Source: Lepus europaeus (lineage: Eukaryota > Chordata > Mammalia > Lagomorpha > Leporidae). Taken from it: a stretch of DNA of 64,000 nt. Under the pieces are notes generated by a model. That model worked only from the letters and a program-made list of their open reading frames with translations, ran no database searches and had not been told where the DNA came from. The position numbers were made by a program, and so were the translations under genes. How positions within the stretch are numbered: position 1 is the first letter of the stretch; every line of letters starts with the position of its first letter. The stretch is taken from assembly GCF_033115175.1 (NCBI RefSeq), contig NC_084827.1, positions 176,081,401-176,145,400 on the forward strand, written 5' to 3'. Positions 53,675 through 64,000 of the stretch are shown here, one piece after another.

Positions 53675-53870
53675 GGGGTTTTAGTCTATTTTCTGTTGCT
53701 GTAACAGCAGCCCCGAGACGGGGTAATTAAGACAGGAATGGAGTTTGTTTAGCTCACTGTCCTGGAGGCTGGGAAGGCCGAGAGCCTGGTGCTGCCGTCG
53801 GCTCAGCTTCTGATGCAGGCCTTGGGCTGCCTCAGCTCGTGGGGAGTGGACGGGCCTGTGTGTGCCTGTG
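53675..53870 (-). mobile_element. MST/THE1-like MaLR LTR 3' end
   Basis: Plus strand reads TTAGTCTATTTTCTGTTGCT, GGGTAATTAAG and CTGTCCTGGAGGCTGGGAAG, the reverse of a MaLR LTR terminus. Confidence 0.5.
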
Positions 53871-53887
53871 CGAGAGACAAACACAGG

Positions 53888-54150
53888 GCAGGGGCAGGCA
53901 TCGTGGCACAGCGGGTTGTCACCACCTGCGACTCTGGCATCCCCTATGAGTGCCGAATCCTTGGGCCCCTGCACACACGTGGGAGACCTGGAGGGAGTTC
54001 CGGGATCCTGGCTTCAGCCTGGCCCAGCCCCAGCCATTGCAGCCATTTGGGGAGCGAACGAGCCAATTAAAGAAAGATCTCTCACTTTTTCTCTCTGCCT
54101 CTCCTGTAACTCTGCCTTTCAAATACATGAAATAAATCTTAAAGAAAAAA
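53888..54150 (+). mobile_element. CSINE
   Basis: GGGGCAGGCATCGTGGCACA head; body deletion; ATACATGAAATAAATC tail. Confidence 0.85.
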
Positions 54151-54324
54151 TAAAACAACAGAGCAGCCTCACTTTAGACTTAACCACTCTCCCCTGTAGC
54201 CGATCCAGTCCCAGGGGATTGAGCCTGCTCTGGTGGAGGGTTTTGAACCCTCTGAAAGACCTAATCATCTCTTAAAGGCCCGCCCATCACTGTCAGTGGC
54301 AATCACATTGCCCTTTTTATATAC

Positions 54325-54612
54325 TTTTTTAAAGGTTGATTTGTTTGAGGCACAGAGTGTCAGAGAGAGAGAGGGAGAGAGAGAGAGAGGGAGGGAGAGA
54401 GAGAGAGATGTTTCATCCGCTGGCTCATTCTCCAATGGCTGCGTCAGCCAGGATTAGGCCAGGCCCAAGCCAGTAGCCTGGAATTCCATCTGGGTCTCCC
54501 ACATGGGCGCAGGGGCCCAAGCACCTGGGCCATCTTCCACTGCTCTCCTAGGCGCAGTAGCAGGGCGCTGGATGGGAAGTGGAGCAGCCAGAACGCGAAC
54601 TGGTGCACAGCA
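54325..54612 (-). mobile_element. CSINE
   Basis: (AG)n-rich tail side, head truncated near GCGAACTGGTGC. Confidence 0.82.
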
Positions 54613-55539
54613 CTTGGGAACAGTCTGCTTGTTGCTGATGGCAAATGGGAGGCATCAGATGACCAAAATTTAACAGTGGTCTCTTGGGTGTTGGAAACAG
54701 AAGTAGTGCTCTCCATTGCTTGTACTTTTTCTTCCTCCCCCCCCCCCCAAATCTCCCAAAATGGAAACAAAAGAAATCCTGCCTGTTCCTGTCTAACAGG
54801 GAGACAGACTAGAAGGAAGGTTCCGGGTCCAAGCTCCAGGGGGGTCAGCTGGGGGACGCAGGGTGGCGGCCGTGCACGTGGACCGCAGTGGGCTTCGCTG
54901 CTGTTTTTCCCTGCCCAGTGTCCGTTCCGCCTCCTGCAACCCCCACTCTCCTGAGGGTCTCCCCTCTCCCACCCTGGAGTCCATTTCAGTGGAACTGTCG
55001 TTAGAGACCTCCAGGCTCCCCCCAACTACCACCAAAGCGCGGAGGCCAATCAGAGCCCTCGCTGAGGACTTCGTGGGCTGCCTCCCCTGGTGCCCGAGTT
55101 CTAGCTGTCAGAGCACTCCTGCCCCCACCCCCTGCCTGCTACAGTGCCTGCCGCATGATTGGTGTGCAACAGATGTTAGCTGAGCCATGCCTGTGCTGCC
55201 TGCTGCCCACAAAGGGACTTGAGCGTTGGAGTAAAAGGTCCCAGAGCCTCTCGTAGATGCCACACAGAGCATGGATGCAGCTCCCAGGAGCACCGTCACC
55301 CAGCAGGTGCAGCCTTCCCTGCATCCCACTGTCTTCCACTGGGCCTCAGCTTCTACTCCTGCCCAGCCCTGAGCAAAGACCGTGAGGCTGAGTGTTGCCT
55401 TGAAGAGGCCAAACTAAAGGACATTTGCGTTAGAGAGCCAGATCCATCTTCAGAGTCGGGAACCTGGACACTGTTGAGGAAACTGCAGCTGCTCAGGGTG
55501 CAGGGGAATTGCATGTGCGTCCCTTACAAAGACCAGTCC
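54613..55539. other. Intergenic DNA
   Basis: Moderately GC-rich and free of clear repeats; a C homopolymer at 54739-54748. No gene recognised. Confidence 0.45.
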
Positions 55540-55845
55540 TGGGCTGGCGTTGTGGCGCAGCAGGTTAAGCCACTGCCGGCGATGCCGGCATCCCATATGA
55601 GCACCAGTTTGAGTCCTGGCTGCTCCATTTCTGATCCAGCTTCCTGCAAGTGTGTCTGGGAAAGCTGCAGAAGACAGCCCAAATGCCTGAGCCCCTGCCA
55701 GCCATGTGGGAGACCAGATGGAGCTCCAGGCTCCTGGCTTCAGCCTGGCACAGCCCTGGCTGTTGCAGCCATTTGGGGGGTGAACCAGTGGATGGAAGAT
55801 CGCTCTCTGTCTCTCTTCCCCTCTCTCTTTGTAACTCTAACTTTC
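55540..55845 (+). mobile_element. CSINE hosting a younger insertion
   Basis: GGGCTGGCGTTGTGGCGCAG head; its tail (TAACTCTAACTTTC...) resumes at 56198-56235 after the insert. Confidence 0.92.
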
Positions 55846-56197
55846 TTTCTTTTTTTTCTTTTCTTTTTTTTTTTTTGACAGGCAGAGTGGATAGTGAGAG
55901 AGAGAGAGAGACAGAGAGAAAGGTCTTCCTTTTTGCCATTGGTTCACCCTCCAATGGCCGCTGCAGCCGGCGCATCTCGCTGATCTGAAGCCAGGAGCCA
56001 GGTGCTTTTCCTGGTCTCCCATGCGGGTGCAGGGCCCAAGCACTTGGGCCATCCTCCACTGCCTTCCCGGGCCATAGCAGAGAGCTGGACTGGAAGAGGG
56101 GCAACCGGGATAGAATCCAGCGCCCCAACCGGGACTAGAACCCGGTGTGCCGGCGCCGCAAGGCGGAGGATTAGCCTGTTAAGCCACGGCGCCGGCC
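55846..56197 (-). mobile_element. CSINE, young type, nested in an older CSINE
   Basis: Flanked by TAACTCTAACTTTC at 55832-55845 and 56198-56211. Confidence 0.96.
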
Positions 56198-56235
56198 TAA
56201 CTCTAACTTTCAAACACATACATCTTTAAGAAAGA

Positions 56236-57144
56236 AAGGAAGGTCAGCCAACACCTTTCTGTCCAGCCGGGCTTTGGCCTGCGGCCATACTGACTGGCAG
56301 GGCAGTCTGCGGCAGGAGTCACCCTGGGCAGCCTGAGGCCAGCCTCCTTGCTCACCACCTGCAGTGTTCTTTCCTTCTGCCAGAGGTTTAGACTGTTATT
56401 AAAAAAATAATAATAAAGTATGTTTGTAATGATCAAATTCCTTAAATCTGTCTTCATTTTTCCTGCCTCTGAAACATTGTTTCCCTACCTTTTAAAAACA
56501 GGGAGTGAAGAGAATGAGAACGATTGTTAAGTATCACAGACTGTAGTGGGGACTTTAAAAAAAGCGACGATAGCATCTGCTCCTGTCAGACGTGTGTACA
56601 GATAACCATTAGAGCAAACAGGATGTGTGGCCCTCAAACCAGCGGCAGATGGAGCTGTTAAGGTTCTTGGGTGCGAACGACTTCAGCTGACTTGAGCAGA
56701 AAAGGAGTTCATCGAAGGACTGTGGGTAGCTCTGCTCAGCCACAGGGAGGCTGGGAACCAGGGCTGAGAAGAAGGCAGAGCCGGGGTGGAGGGGCGCAGG
56801 GCAGGATGCTGCTGGCTGCCCTGGACACACCTAAACCTAGTGCATGGGCCTGGCGTCACCTGCTGCAGATGCAAGTTCTGCGTGGAGCCGAGTCCAGGTC
56901 ACGGGCCACGTGCCGGACACGCGCAGCGGGTGTTTCAGCACCTGTCGGGGGCTCCCAGCTGTCAGGAGTGATTTGGAAAGCCCACCGGCTACACAGAGAG
57001 CAGAGGTGAAGCACCACACAGCACGCGTCTCTGCGCAGATGCTCGGCAGACGGGAAGCTGGAAGGGCCCGGCCGAGGAGGAGGAGGAGGAGGGCTGTGAT
57101 GGCTGCCATCACGCAAGGAGGTGACTTGAGCCCAGGGAGACAGA
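56236..57144. other. Intergenic DNA
   Basis: (GGA)n patch at 57076-57091; no gene recognised. Confidence 0.45.
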
Positions 57145-57400
57145 CACTTCCTTTCTTATTATTTGCTTATTTTCATTTCTCTCTCCAAATGTCCACAACA
57201 GGCAGGGCTGGGCCAGGCTGAAGCCTGGAAGTCCATCTGGGTCTCCCATGTGCGTGGCAGGGGCTCGAGTGCTCGGGCCATCTTCTGCTGCCTCGCAGGT
57301 GCACGTTAAGAGGAAGCTGCAACTGGAGCTGAGGGGAGACCCACACCCGAGCATTCCAGCATGGGAAGCAAATGTCCCAGGTGGCAGCCTCACCGCCCCT
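57145..57400 (-). mobile_element. Old CSINE
   Basis: CAGGCAGGGCTGGGCCAGGC and CTGGGTCTCCCATGTG survive; ends decayed. Confidence 0.7.
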
Positions 57401-59645
57401 TTGCCAGATAAGAAAAGTTGAGGGTTCCTGGGCTAACGGTGGCACTGGGGACCCAGGAGGACGCTGCCCAACCCTGACCAGTGCAGAGGAGGGGGCAGCT
57501 CCACCACAGAGCTCCCAGCTGTCGCAGGCGCCTGACAGGCAGGCTGGGCACAGGCCTTCAGCTGAGCCTCACTCCCTTCCTCTCAAGCTGAGCTCAGAGC
57601 TGCAGTTTCTGTTTTCCACGGGGACCTGTGACCTGTGACAAACGGACATATGCCAGGCTCATGCCCAGGGGCTCCCTCCTGTCTTAACCCGGACCTTCCT
57701 AGCCCGCCTGGCGTTGGTTACCTCTGACTGTTGCTGATTGCAGGCACGTGGGAGTCTTGAGCTGGTGGGGCCTGGCAGCCCCCCCCACCCCAGCCCGAGG
57801 CTCCCTGGGAGTTTGTTTCGGAGCTGGCCTTGGGCACTCCCAGCTCTGCCCAGTTGCTTTCCCCAGCTCCTTTCTCCCCAGATTCCCTCCCTTCCCTGTA
57901 GTCGCTCCCTGACCCCACCCCACCCCCCAGACCCTCTGCCTCTGCGGGGGCTCTGGCTGCATCCATCAGGACAGGCCCCGGCCCGCTCTGGTTCAGACGT
58001 GGTTGAGCGCCCCCCACAGGTTCCCATGTAGGAAGCGCGGTCCCCGGGGTTAAGCGACAGCTGAGAGGTGAGGCCGGGTGGGAGGTCACTGAGGGCACTC
58101 AGTGTCATCCTCCTGGGACCGCGGTCAGGTCTCGAGAGACAGCTGTCAGAAGAGACCGGCACCGCCTACCCCAGGCTCTGCTTCCTGTCTCGTTGTGTGT
58201 TCTCACCGTGCGCCAGTCCTTGGGCTCCCAAGACCTCTTTCCTGCACACCACCCAGCCTCAGGGGCTCGCTCCGTGATAGCGATGGAAAGCAGACCAGTC
58301 CGCTGCCCCCCGACAGCCAACCTTCCTGCAGCTGTGCCTCTGTGAGATCCCGCTTCTCCCCCTGATCTCAGGGTCTCCCCAACCCCAGGCTCTTCTGCTC
58401 TCTGTCCCAAACCACCCGCACCTCCTGTTTGATGCGTACTAGCCCCAGCTTGTCCGATTGGCAGCACGCCTCCTCCTTCCCTGGCAGCTGGGGACCTGCA
58501 AGTAGACAGACAGGTCAGGGCCCTCCTTACCCCGCACCCGGGAGCCACCCACCGTGGCTTGTGTGAGACCCAGGGCCCTCTCGCAGGGCTGGCCAAGGCC
58601 CATGGCATGAGAGCCACCTTGAACTTGGATAGAATGCTGAGAAAAAGGCGAGATGCAGAATTGTGTGCAGAGCACGAACACAACCATATAATGTAAATCA
58701 TTATGAGAAGAAAACAGGCCAAATGCAGTGGTGACGTCAGCAGGGTAAAGTTATGAGTGGTTTTAAGTGTTTTATCTTCCTTTAGACTCAATCCTCACAA
58801 TATATAGAGTATAAAATTTACTGTCAACCATTTACGTTCTACACTAAGTATATTCGCGTTCTTCTGAACCAAGCTTCCGGGTTTTTCATCTTGCAAAACT
58901 GAAACTGTGTCTGCTAACTGCCCCCTTCTCCCTTCCCCGAGCCCCTGGCAAGGGTGGGTCTTGGTTCTCTAAGTTGTTTTCACTTGTGCTCGTTTGCATT
59001 TTCCAAATTTCCCACAAGGAGCACGCATCTCGATAACTGGATTTTTGAAACAAAGTGACATCACCTGCAATGCTGTCCCACCTCCTCCACCCTCCGGGCG
59101 GGGAACCCGGGCTGTCCGCAGGGACCACCTCGGCCCTCACCTGCCAGGGTGCCCCCTACTTGTCTCCTCTCAGCCAACCAGGGACTCACGGCAGCATGCA
59201 TCTCGTTCTTCCACTGCGTCCTGACAGAGCACAGAACTGGTCCCCAGGGATGGACGTACTCATCCCTGTTCCTCTCCTCAGCTCATACAGCGCAGCAGAA
59301 CCGTCCCCAGAGGGTCACTCCCTGACTTTGGTTGGCCCAAATCTCTTGGCTCCCCTCTCCCCCAAATCCTCTGGTCAGCTGGGCCCAAGCTCTGCTCACT
59401 TGGGGTCCCAGGGCCAGCCCGCAGGCAGGTGAGGAAGTAGACAGGCAGGGGAGGGCCCTGCTCGCAGGACTGGCCGAGAAACTGCCTGGTAGCTGGTGGA
59501 GGCGGATGTGGGGGCCGGGAGGAAGCAGGGCTCGGGGGCGATGCAGGCGTGGAGAGTCATCACCTCCGTGTTAATCTGAGGGCATCAGTCAGTTCTGTGA
59601 TGCGCGGTGACTTACAGACTCACAGGAGAGGGGAAACCACAGCTA
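57401..59645. other. Longest repeat-poor interval
   Basis: 2.2 kb with no CSINE between the CpG island and NMUR1. A 228-codon minus frame (58105-58791) has no recognisable domain. Conserved non-coding or lncRNA sequence is possible but not shown. Confidence 0.4.
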
Positions 59646-59953
59646 AAGATAAAATAATATTTCTTTATTTGAGAGGCAGAGTGAGAGAGAGAGAAAGACA
59701 GAAAGAGAGAGAGATCTTCCATCCACTGGCTCACTCTCCAAATGGCAGAAACGGCTGGAGCTGGGCCAATCCAAAGCCAGGAGCCAGGAGCTTCTGCCAG
59801 GTCTCCCACGCAGGTGCAGGGACCCAAGCACTTTTGTCATCTCCTCCTGCTTTTCCAGGCCATAGGAGATAACTGGATGGGAAGTGGAGCAGCCGGGTCT
59901 CAAACTGGCGCCCATATGGGATGCCGACACTGCTACATCACAGTACCAGTCCC
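59646..59953 (-). mobile_element. CSINE
   Basis: ATTTCTTTATTTGAGAGG tail end; head ACAGTACCAGTCCC. Confidence 0.88.
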
Positions 59954-60482
59954 AGTGGGGCCTTTGTTTTGTCAACAAGGAACCAAGGCCCAGAAACTGG
60001 GGCTGGGGGCTGCGTTTGCTTGAGGCAGCAGGCTGGGACTGGAACCAGGTCCCTGAGTCCCCAAGCAACCCTGTCCCCAGCAGCTCCACAGGGTGACAAT
60101 CCCAGGGCAGAAGGGCGGCCAAGGAGGGGTTGGGTCAGACGTGGGTCCCAGGAACAGGCATAGAGTGCGCCAGAATTCAACAGGAAATGGGGAAGCCAGC
60201 TGGGCTCTTTGGGACCCCTTAGAGACAGGGGGAATGGTCCCCAGGTGGAGGACAGCCAGGCCCCAGCCACCTGTGCTGTCCCTGCAGGGGAAGGACTTTA
60301 GCCAAGGGCCCTCAGGAACCAAGGTGCAGTCTGCTTTCTCGTGCTCTTCCCCTCAAGCCTGGAGGACACAGATGGATACAGGAATAACTCAGGTGCTATT
60401 CTGAGATTCTAGGTGGAAGTGTGAGGTCCCCTGGTCCCCACCCTTCCTCCCCTCTGCCAGCAGAAGCCACTTCTGGGTCCAC
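59954..60482 (-). other. NMUR1: NMUR1 3' flank and probable 3' UTR
   Basis: Directly follows the NMUR1 stop. I find no AATAAA on the minus strand here, so the transcript end is not defined. Confidence 0.4.
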
Positions 60483-60862
60483 TCAGGAGAGGTCAGTCTC
60501 CTGCTGCCCCTCTGGGCCTCCGTTCCCAGCCAGGGGGGCCCTGTTGCCCGGGCAGCCCAATTCATAGAGGGTGCTGCCCACGGTCCCCCTGCTGAAGCTG
60601 TGGGAGCCGTGCTGCGCCCTGTGGCGGTGGTGCCAGGCCCCAAGGCCCAGGGCTTCCTGAAAGGCCTCCCGGAAGCGGCTGGACATGAGGCTGTAGAGCA
60701 CCGGATTGGCGGCCGAGCCGAGGTAGAAGAAGACGCCGGAGACAACGTGTAAGTACTGGAAGGCCAGGACCAGGTCGTCCGTCCACTGGAACACGAAGCT
60801 CCACATGAGCCGGTCAGCGTGGAACGGTGCCCAGCAGACGCCAAATACCACCACCAACACAA
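60483..60862 (-). CDS. NMUR1: NMUR1 last coding exon (TM6 to C terminus)
   Basis: Acceptor CTGCAG at 60865-60863 joins in phase to the previous exon, giving [18 protein letters not shown]. It then covers TM7 with NPVLYS and a cytoplasmic tail ending [11 protein letters not shown] before TGA (60485-60483), close to the human tail end QQETDPS. Confidence 0.94.
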
Positions 60863-63544
60863 CTGCAGGGCAGAGGAGGGAGGCCTGGGTGCCGCAGCCT
60901 CTCTGCCCACCAGGCTCCGTCCTCCCATCGCACAGGCCATCCTTCTGGAAGTTTCTAGTTTACCTGTCCTGCCCGCCTGTTGCAGAGAGACTGCACTTAC
61001 CTCTATCACCAACTGGACAGAGAGGGTCACGTGACCTGCCCTGGCCACAGCCTATTGGATCAGGCATGGATCCCTGAGCCCAGTTGGTCCAACCAGATTC
61101 TCCTCCATGGGATTTGGAACAGGGGGCCTCTTGGCCGTGGCTGCCGAGTTCCAGTATGACACAGACTGTGGGGCTAAGGCCCACTCTGGGGGTCATTCTT
61201 TTTTTTTTTTTTTTTTTTTGACAGGCAGAGTGGACAGTGAGAGAGAGAGACAGGGAGAAAGGTCTTCCTTTTGCCGTTGGTTCACCCTCCAATGGCCACC
61301 GCGGTAGGTGCGCTGTGGCCGGCACACCGCACTTATCCGATGGCAGGAGCCAGGTGCTTATCCTGGTCTCCCATGGGGTGCAGGGCCCAAGGACTTGGGC
61401 CATCCTCCACTACACTCCCTGGCCACAGCAGAGAGCTGGCCTGGAAGAGGGGCAACCGGGACAGGATCAGTGCCCCGACCGGGACTAGAACCTGGTGTGC
61501 CGGCACCGCAAGGCGGAGGATTAGCCTAGTGAGCCGCGGCGCTGGCCTTCATTCTTGATGATGTGTTCAGTGCAGGAAGCAGGCGAGCCAGTGAGACGCA
61601 TATGCTCTTAGACTCCTTAACACGCCACGCCGTGCTGGCCTGGGCCCTGGGCCCTCCCAGCTCCAGCCCCAGCTGAACAACCTGGGCTGACACCTCCTTT
61701 CCTTGAGAGGTTTCCCCCACCCCTAGCCCAGCTAAAGGCAGGCTGGGCTGGCCAAGTCCTCCTCCCAAATTCCTTTCTGGCCTGGTCTTAACAAGCCATG
61801 CCCTTCTTTGGGGCTCTGCTCGCAGGCACGCTTTGATTTTTGCTGCTTGTGTCTTGCGTTTGCTTCTCCCCCTGCAGTGTCTTCTTACCATACCCTAGCG
61901 TGGTTTTGCTCACAACCCTGGATTCAAGCAGAATGTTGCTTGCAAGCTGGGTCCCAACCCTGGCCTCCCTGGCACTCTCCTGCCCCTCCTTTGGGGACTC
62001 GCACCCTGAAGATCCCACTGCTCCCTCCCCTAGGGGTTGCATCAGTATCCTGCCGCTTGTGGCCCAGTGGTGGGCCAGGACCTCAGCCCACCACGTGACA
62101 CTCTGCCTGGGACTTTTCAGGAGCCCGTAAGGGACTGGGCCAGCCGTGCGGGAAGAACAGAGCTGGGTCACGTTTAGGTGAAGATGAGCGAGCAGGAGGG
62201 TCTGGGTCCCTGAGTCTGTGAGTCTGGAGCCCAGCCCCTGCCCCTCCACAACTCGGCCCCAGGAGCCAGGGCCAGCGTCACGGCCCCAAGCTTGGCGGGG
62301 CCCTGGGCTTGGTTTATGCTCTGCTGTTGCTGTCTTGACACTCTTCTGAATCTCTGAACCAAGAATCCCGAGGATTAGTTTTGCACTGAGCTTCACAAAT
62401 TGAGCCACTGACATCTCTGGTGAAAGCTTCCAGCTGGGGGAGCTAAGACCGCCCAGCCCCGCACAGCAGAGCAAGACATGGGGGCATGGGGTTCCTCCAA
62501 GCCCCTCCCCCCAGGCCTCATACCCAGCTGAGCTCGGCCCCTCCCCGCCAGCAGAGACACTTACACAGCATCTTGGTCACCTGTCTTCGGCCCCTGTCCT
62601 GCAGCTGGAGGCTTCGAGCGTTGCTGGCCCTGGTCCCCTTCCTGGGCGGCAGCAGCAGCCTCTCCCGGCGCAGCCGCAGCCCGATGAGCAGGTAGAGCAT
62701 GCTGATGGTGGCCATGGGCAGGCAGAAGAAGAGCAGCGCCGTGGTCTGCACCACCAGGTTGTAGAGGGTCTGGGGGCGCACCAGCACGCACATGGCCGAG
62801 TCGGGCACAGGGCCCCTGCAGGGCACGTACAGCTGCCGGATGCCGTGCAGGCTGGTGTTGGGCAGAGAGCAGAGCACGGCCAGGCTCCAGATGACCCCAA
62901 GCACACGGCGCACGTGAGCGTGCGTCACCACGGACCTGGCCCGGAGTGGGTGCACCACGGCCACGTAGCGCTCCACGCTCAGGGCCGTGACATTGAGCAC
63001 CGAGGCCAGGCAGACCGTCTCGAAGAGCAGAGTGCGGAAGTAGCAGCCGCCGGTGCCCAGCAGGAACGGGTAGTTGCGCCACATCTCATAGAGCTCCAGG
63101 GGCAAGCCCACCAGCAGCACCAGCAGGTCAGACACCGCCAGGCTTGAAGAGGTAGCAGTTGGTGGGCGTGCGCATGGCCGTGTGGCGTAGGATGACCAGG
63201 CAGGTCAGCCCATTGCCCACGGCTCCCACCGCAAAGATCAGCAGGTACGTGGCACAGATGGGCACGAACAGCTCCGTCTGCTGCGGCCCCAGGTACTTGA
63301 GCCGCAGCTCCTCGTCGGTCAGGTTCAAGTCCTCGGAGACCCCCTTGGCCTCACTGCCATTGCAGAGCATGGGGCTTCGGGCACCCCTGGGGGACAGGTC
63401 TCCAGGGAGGATGGAGCAGTCGAGGCCAGACAGGGTGCTGTAGGATGGAGGAGAGAGAGGCCCCAAAAGTCCCTTGGGGAGCCCTGGCTCTGGGCTGCGT
63501 CCTCGCCCCGCCGACGAGGGGTCAAGGGGCTCTCCTTTAACCAC
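60483..63544 (-). CDS. NMUR1: Neuromedin U receptor 1, two coding exons (gene span)
   Basis: Class A GPCR for neuromedin U and S, usually Gq-coupled. The seven-helix pattern is complete: TM1 with [16 protein letters not shown]2 [20 protein letters not shown]3 ending [11 protein letters not shown] (ERY for DRY), TM5 [19 protein letters not shown]6 [10 protein letters not shown] and TM7 [19 protein letters not shown]. Two asparagines in the N-terminus (CNGS, LNLT) fit glycosylation sites. One extra base at 63144-63145 breaks the frame in TM2. The human initiator (MTPLCLNCS from memory) aligns with AGC, not ATG, so the start is either the upstream in-frame ATG at 63544 (452 residues after correcting the indel) or the ATG at 63370 (394 residues; human is 426). 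The gene is next to NCL as in human. Confidence 0.93.
60863..62564 (-). other. NMUR1: NMUR1 intron between coding exons
   Basis: GT...AG intron of 1.7 kb. It holds one young CSINE (61201-61548); the remainder is unique sequence with no other gene seen. Confidence 0.85.
61201..61548 (-). mobile_element. CSINE, young type, in the NMUR1 intron
   Basis: Flanked by TCATTCTT at 61193-61200 and 61549-61556. Same strand as the gene. Confidence 0.94.
62565..63544 (-). CDS. NMUR1: NMUR1 first coding exon (N-terminus to third intracellular loop), one-base insertion
   Basis: Conserved frame begins [10 protein letters not shown] and runs through [12 protein letters not shown] and RTPTNCYLF. The next codons should read AGC CTG GCG GTG but an extra A (TTCAAGCC) shifts the frame to a stop. 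From 63143 down the frame is open to [11 protein letters not shown], with donor GTAAGT at 62564. The shown 5' limit is the furthest upstream in-frame ATG and is uncertain; a possible acceptor CTACAG sits at 63443-63438. Confidence 0.88.
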
Positions 63545-64000
63545 GGGGAAATCAAAACCCGGCCATGGGGTGTGCGTTCAGGCTTTCAGTGATGTGCAAG
63601 GGCCCATCTCACAAACTGGAGCCCTGACTCCTAACGTCGCCAGCTACCCAGCGTTGAGCTGATGACACACCCTCTCCAGCCTGGCTTGGCCGACAGCAGT
63701 CTCCCCCTTTAAGCCGCGGACTTTAGGAGAGACCCTCAGTTTGGGCATCTGTGAAATGGGGCCCGAGCGCCTTGTCCCTGGGTCCTTCTGCGCACAGGGC
63801 TGTGTGACCTTTCCCGGGTGACTTCCCTAAGGCTGTTCTGAATGAGGCAGCTCCGGGGAGTCGCTTGGTTGTCACCTACCTTGCTGTGGGACAGCGTCAC
63901 CGTGGCGGCCGGCGGAGGCGGTGGGACGGCTGCGGGCCGCAGAGCTGCATCGGAAAGCGGGGGGCTAGCGTTTTCTGTCCCCGGAGCCGCTCTTAGCCTA
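63545..64000 (-). promoter_or_regulatory. NMUR1: NMUR1 upstream flank, possible first exon
   Basis: The minus strand reads CACAGCAAG then GTAGGT at about 63880, a plausible donor for a 5' exon, preceded by GC-rich sequence with GCCGCCACGG. A non-coding first exon is inferred, not shown. Confidence 0.35.

Noticed and set aside
58105-58791. 228-codon minus-strand frame
   Set aside because: No family resemblance and an unfavourable mix of residues; probably chance in GC-rich DNA.
60863-62564. A fourth frameshift at the NMUR1 exon junction
   Set aside because: On re-reading, the exon ends ATG CTG T before GTAAGT, and joins in phase with TT GTG of the next exon, so the frame is intact.

Overview
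This window is mammalian nuclear DNA, almost certainly European rabbit (Oryctolagus cuniculus). It carries about seventy copies of the lagomorph tRNA-derived C-repeat SINE (CSINE), in old diverged forms and a young form ending in an A-run. Two recognisable protein genes, NCL then NMUR1, both on the minus strand, match the order at human 2q37.1. No bacterial-type features are present.

Layout. 1-2.7 kb: sequence downstream of NCL. 2.74-12.30 kb: the nucleolin gene NCL, 14 coding exons on the minus strand, with three intronic snoRNAs (SNORA75, SNORD20, SNORD82) placed as in other mammals and a CpG-island promoter with an E-box cluster in intron 1. 12.3-60 kb: a long interval filled with CSINEs, L1 fragments, LTRs (one clean solo LTR with target duplications) and a fossil hAT-type transposase (about 39.5-42.1 kb). 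Two items stand out there: an isolated, stop-free segment at 44.6-44.8 kb resembling NCL exon 9 and starting exactly at the exon boundary, and a CpG island at 50.2-50.8 kb lying where human LINC00471 would be expected. 60.48-63.54 kb: NMUR1, the neuromedin U receptor 1 GPCR, two coding exons on the minus strand. 63.55-64 kb: its upstream flank.

How the genes work. Nucleolin acts in rRNA transcription, processing and ribosome assembly. Its introns supply snoRNAs that modify or help process rRNA, so one transcript feeds several parts of ribosome biogenesis. NMUR1 is an unrelated peptide receptor that is simply the next gene.

Caution on quality. Three single-base indels break otherwise perfectly conserved frames: NCL exon 6, NCL exon 10 and NMUR1 coding exon 1. 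NCL is essential and all splice sites are intact, so consensus errors are the likeliest explanation. Comparisons with human proteins are from memory, not from a search.
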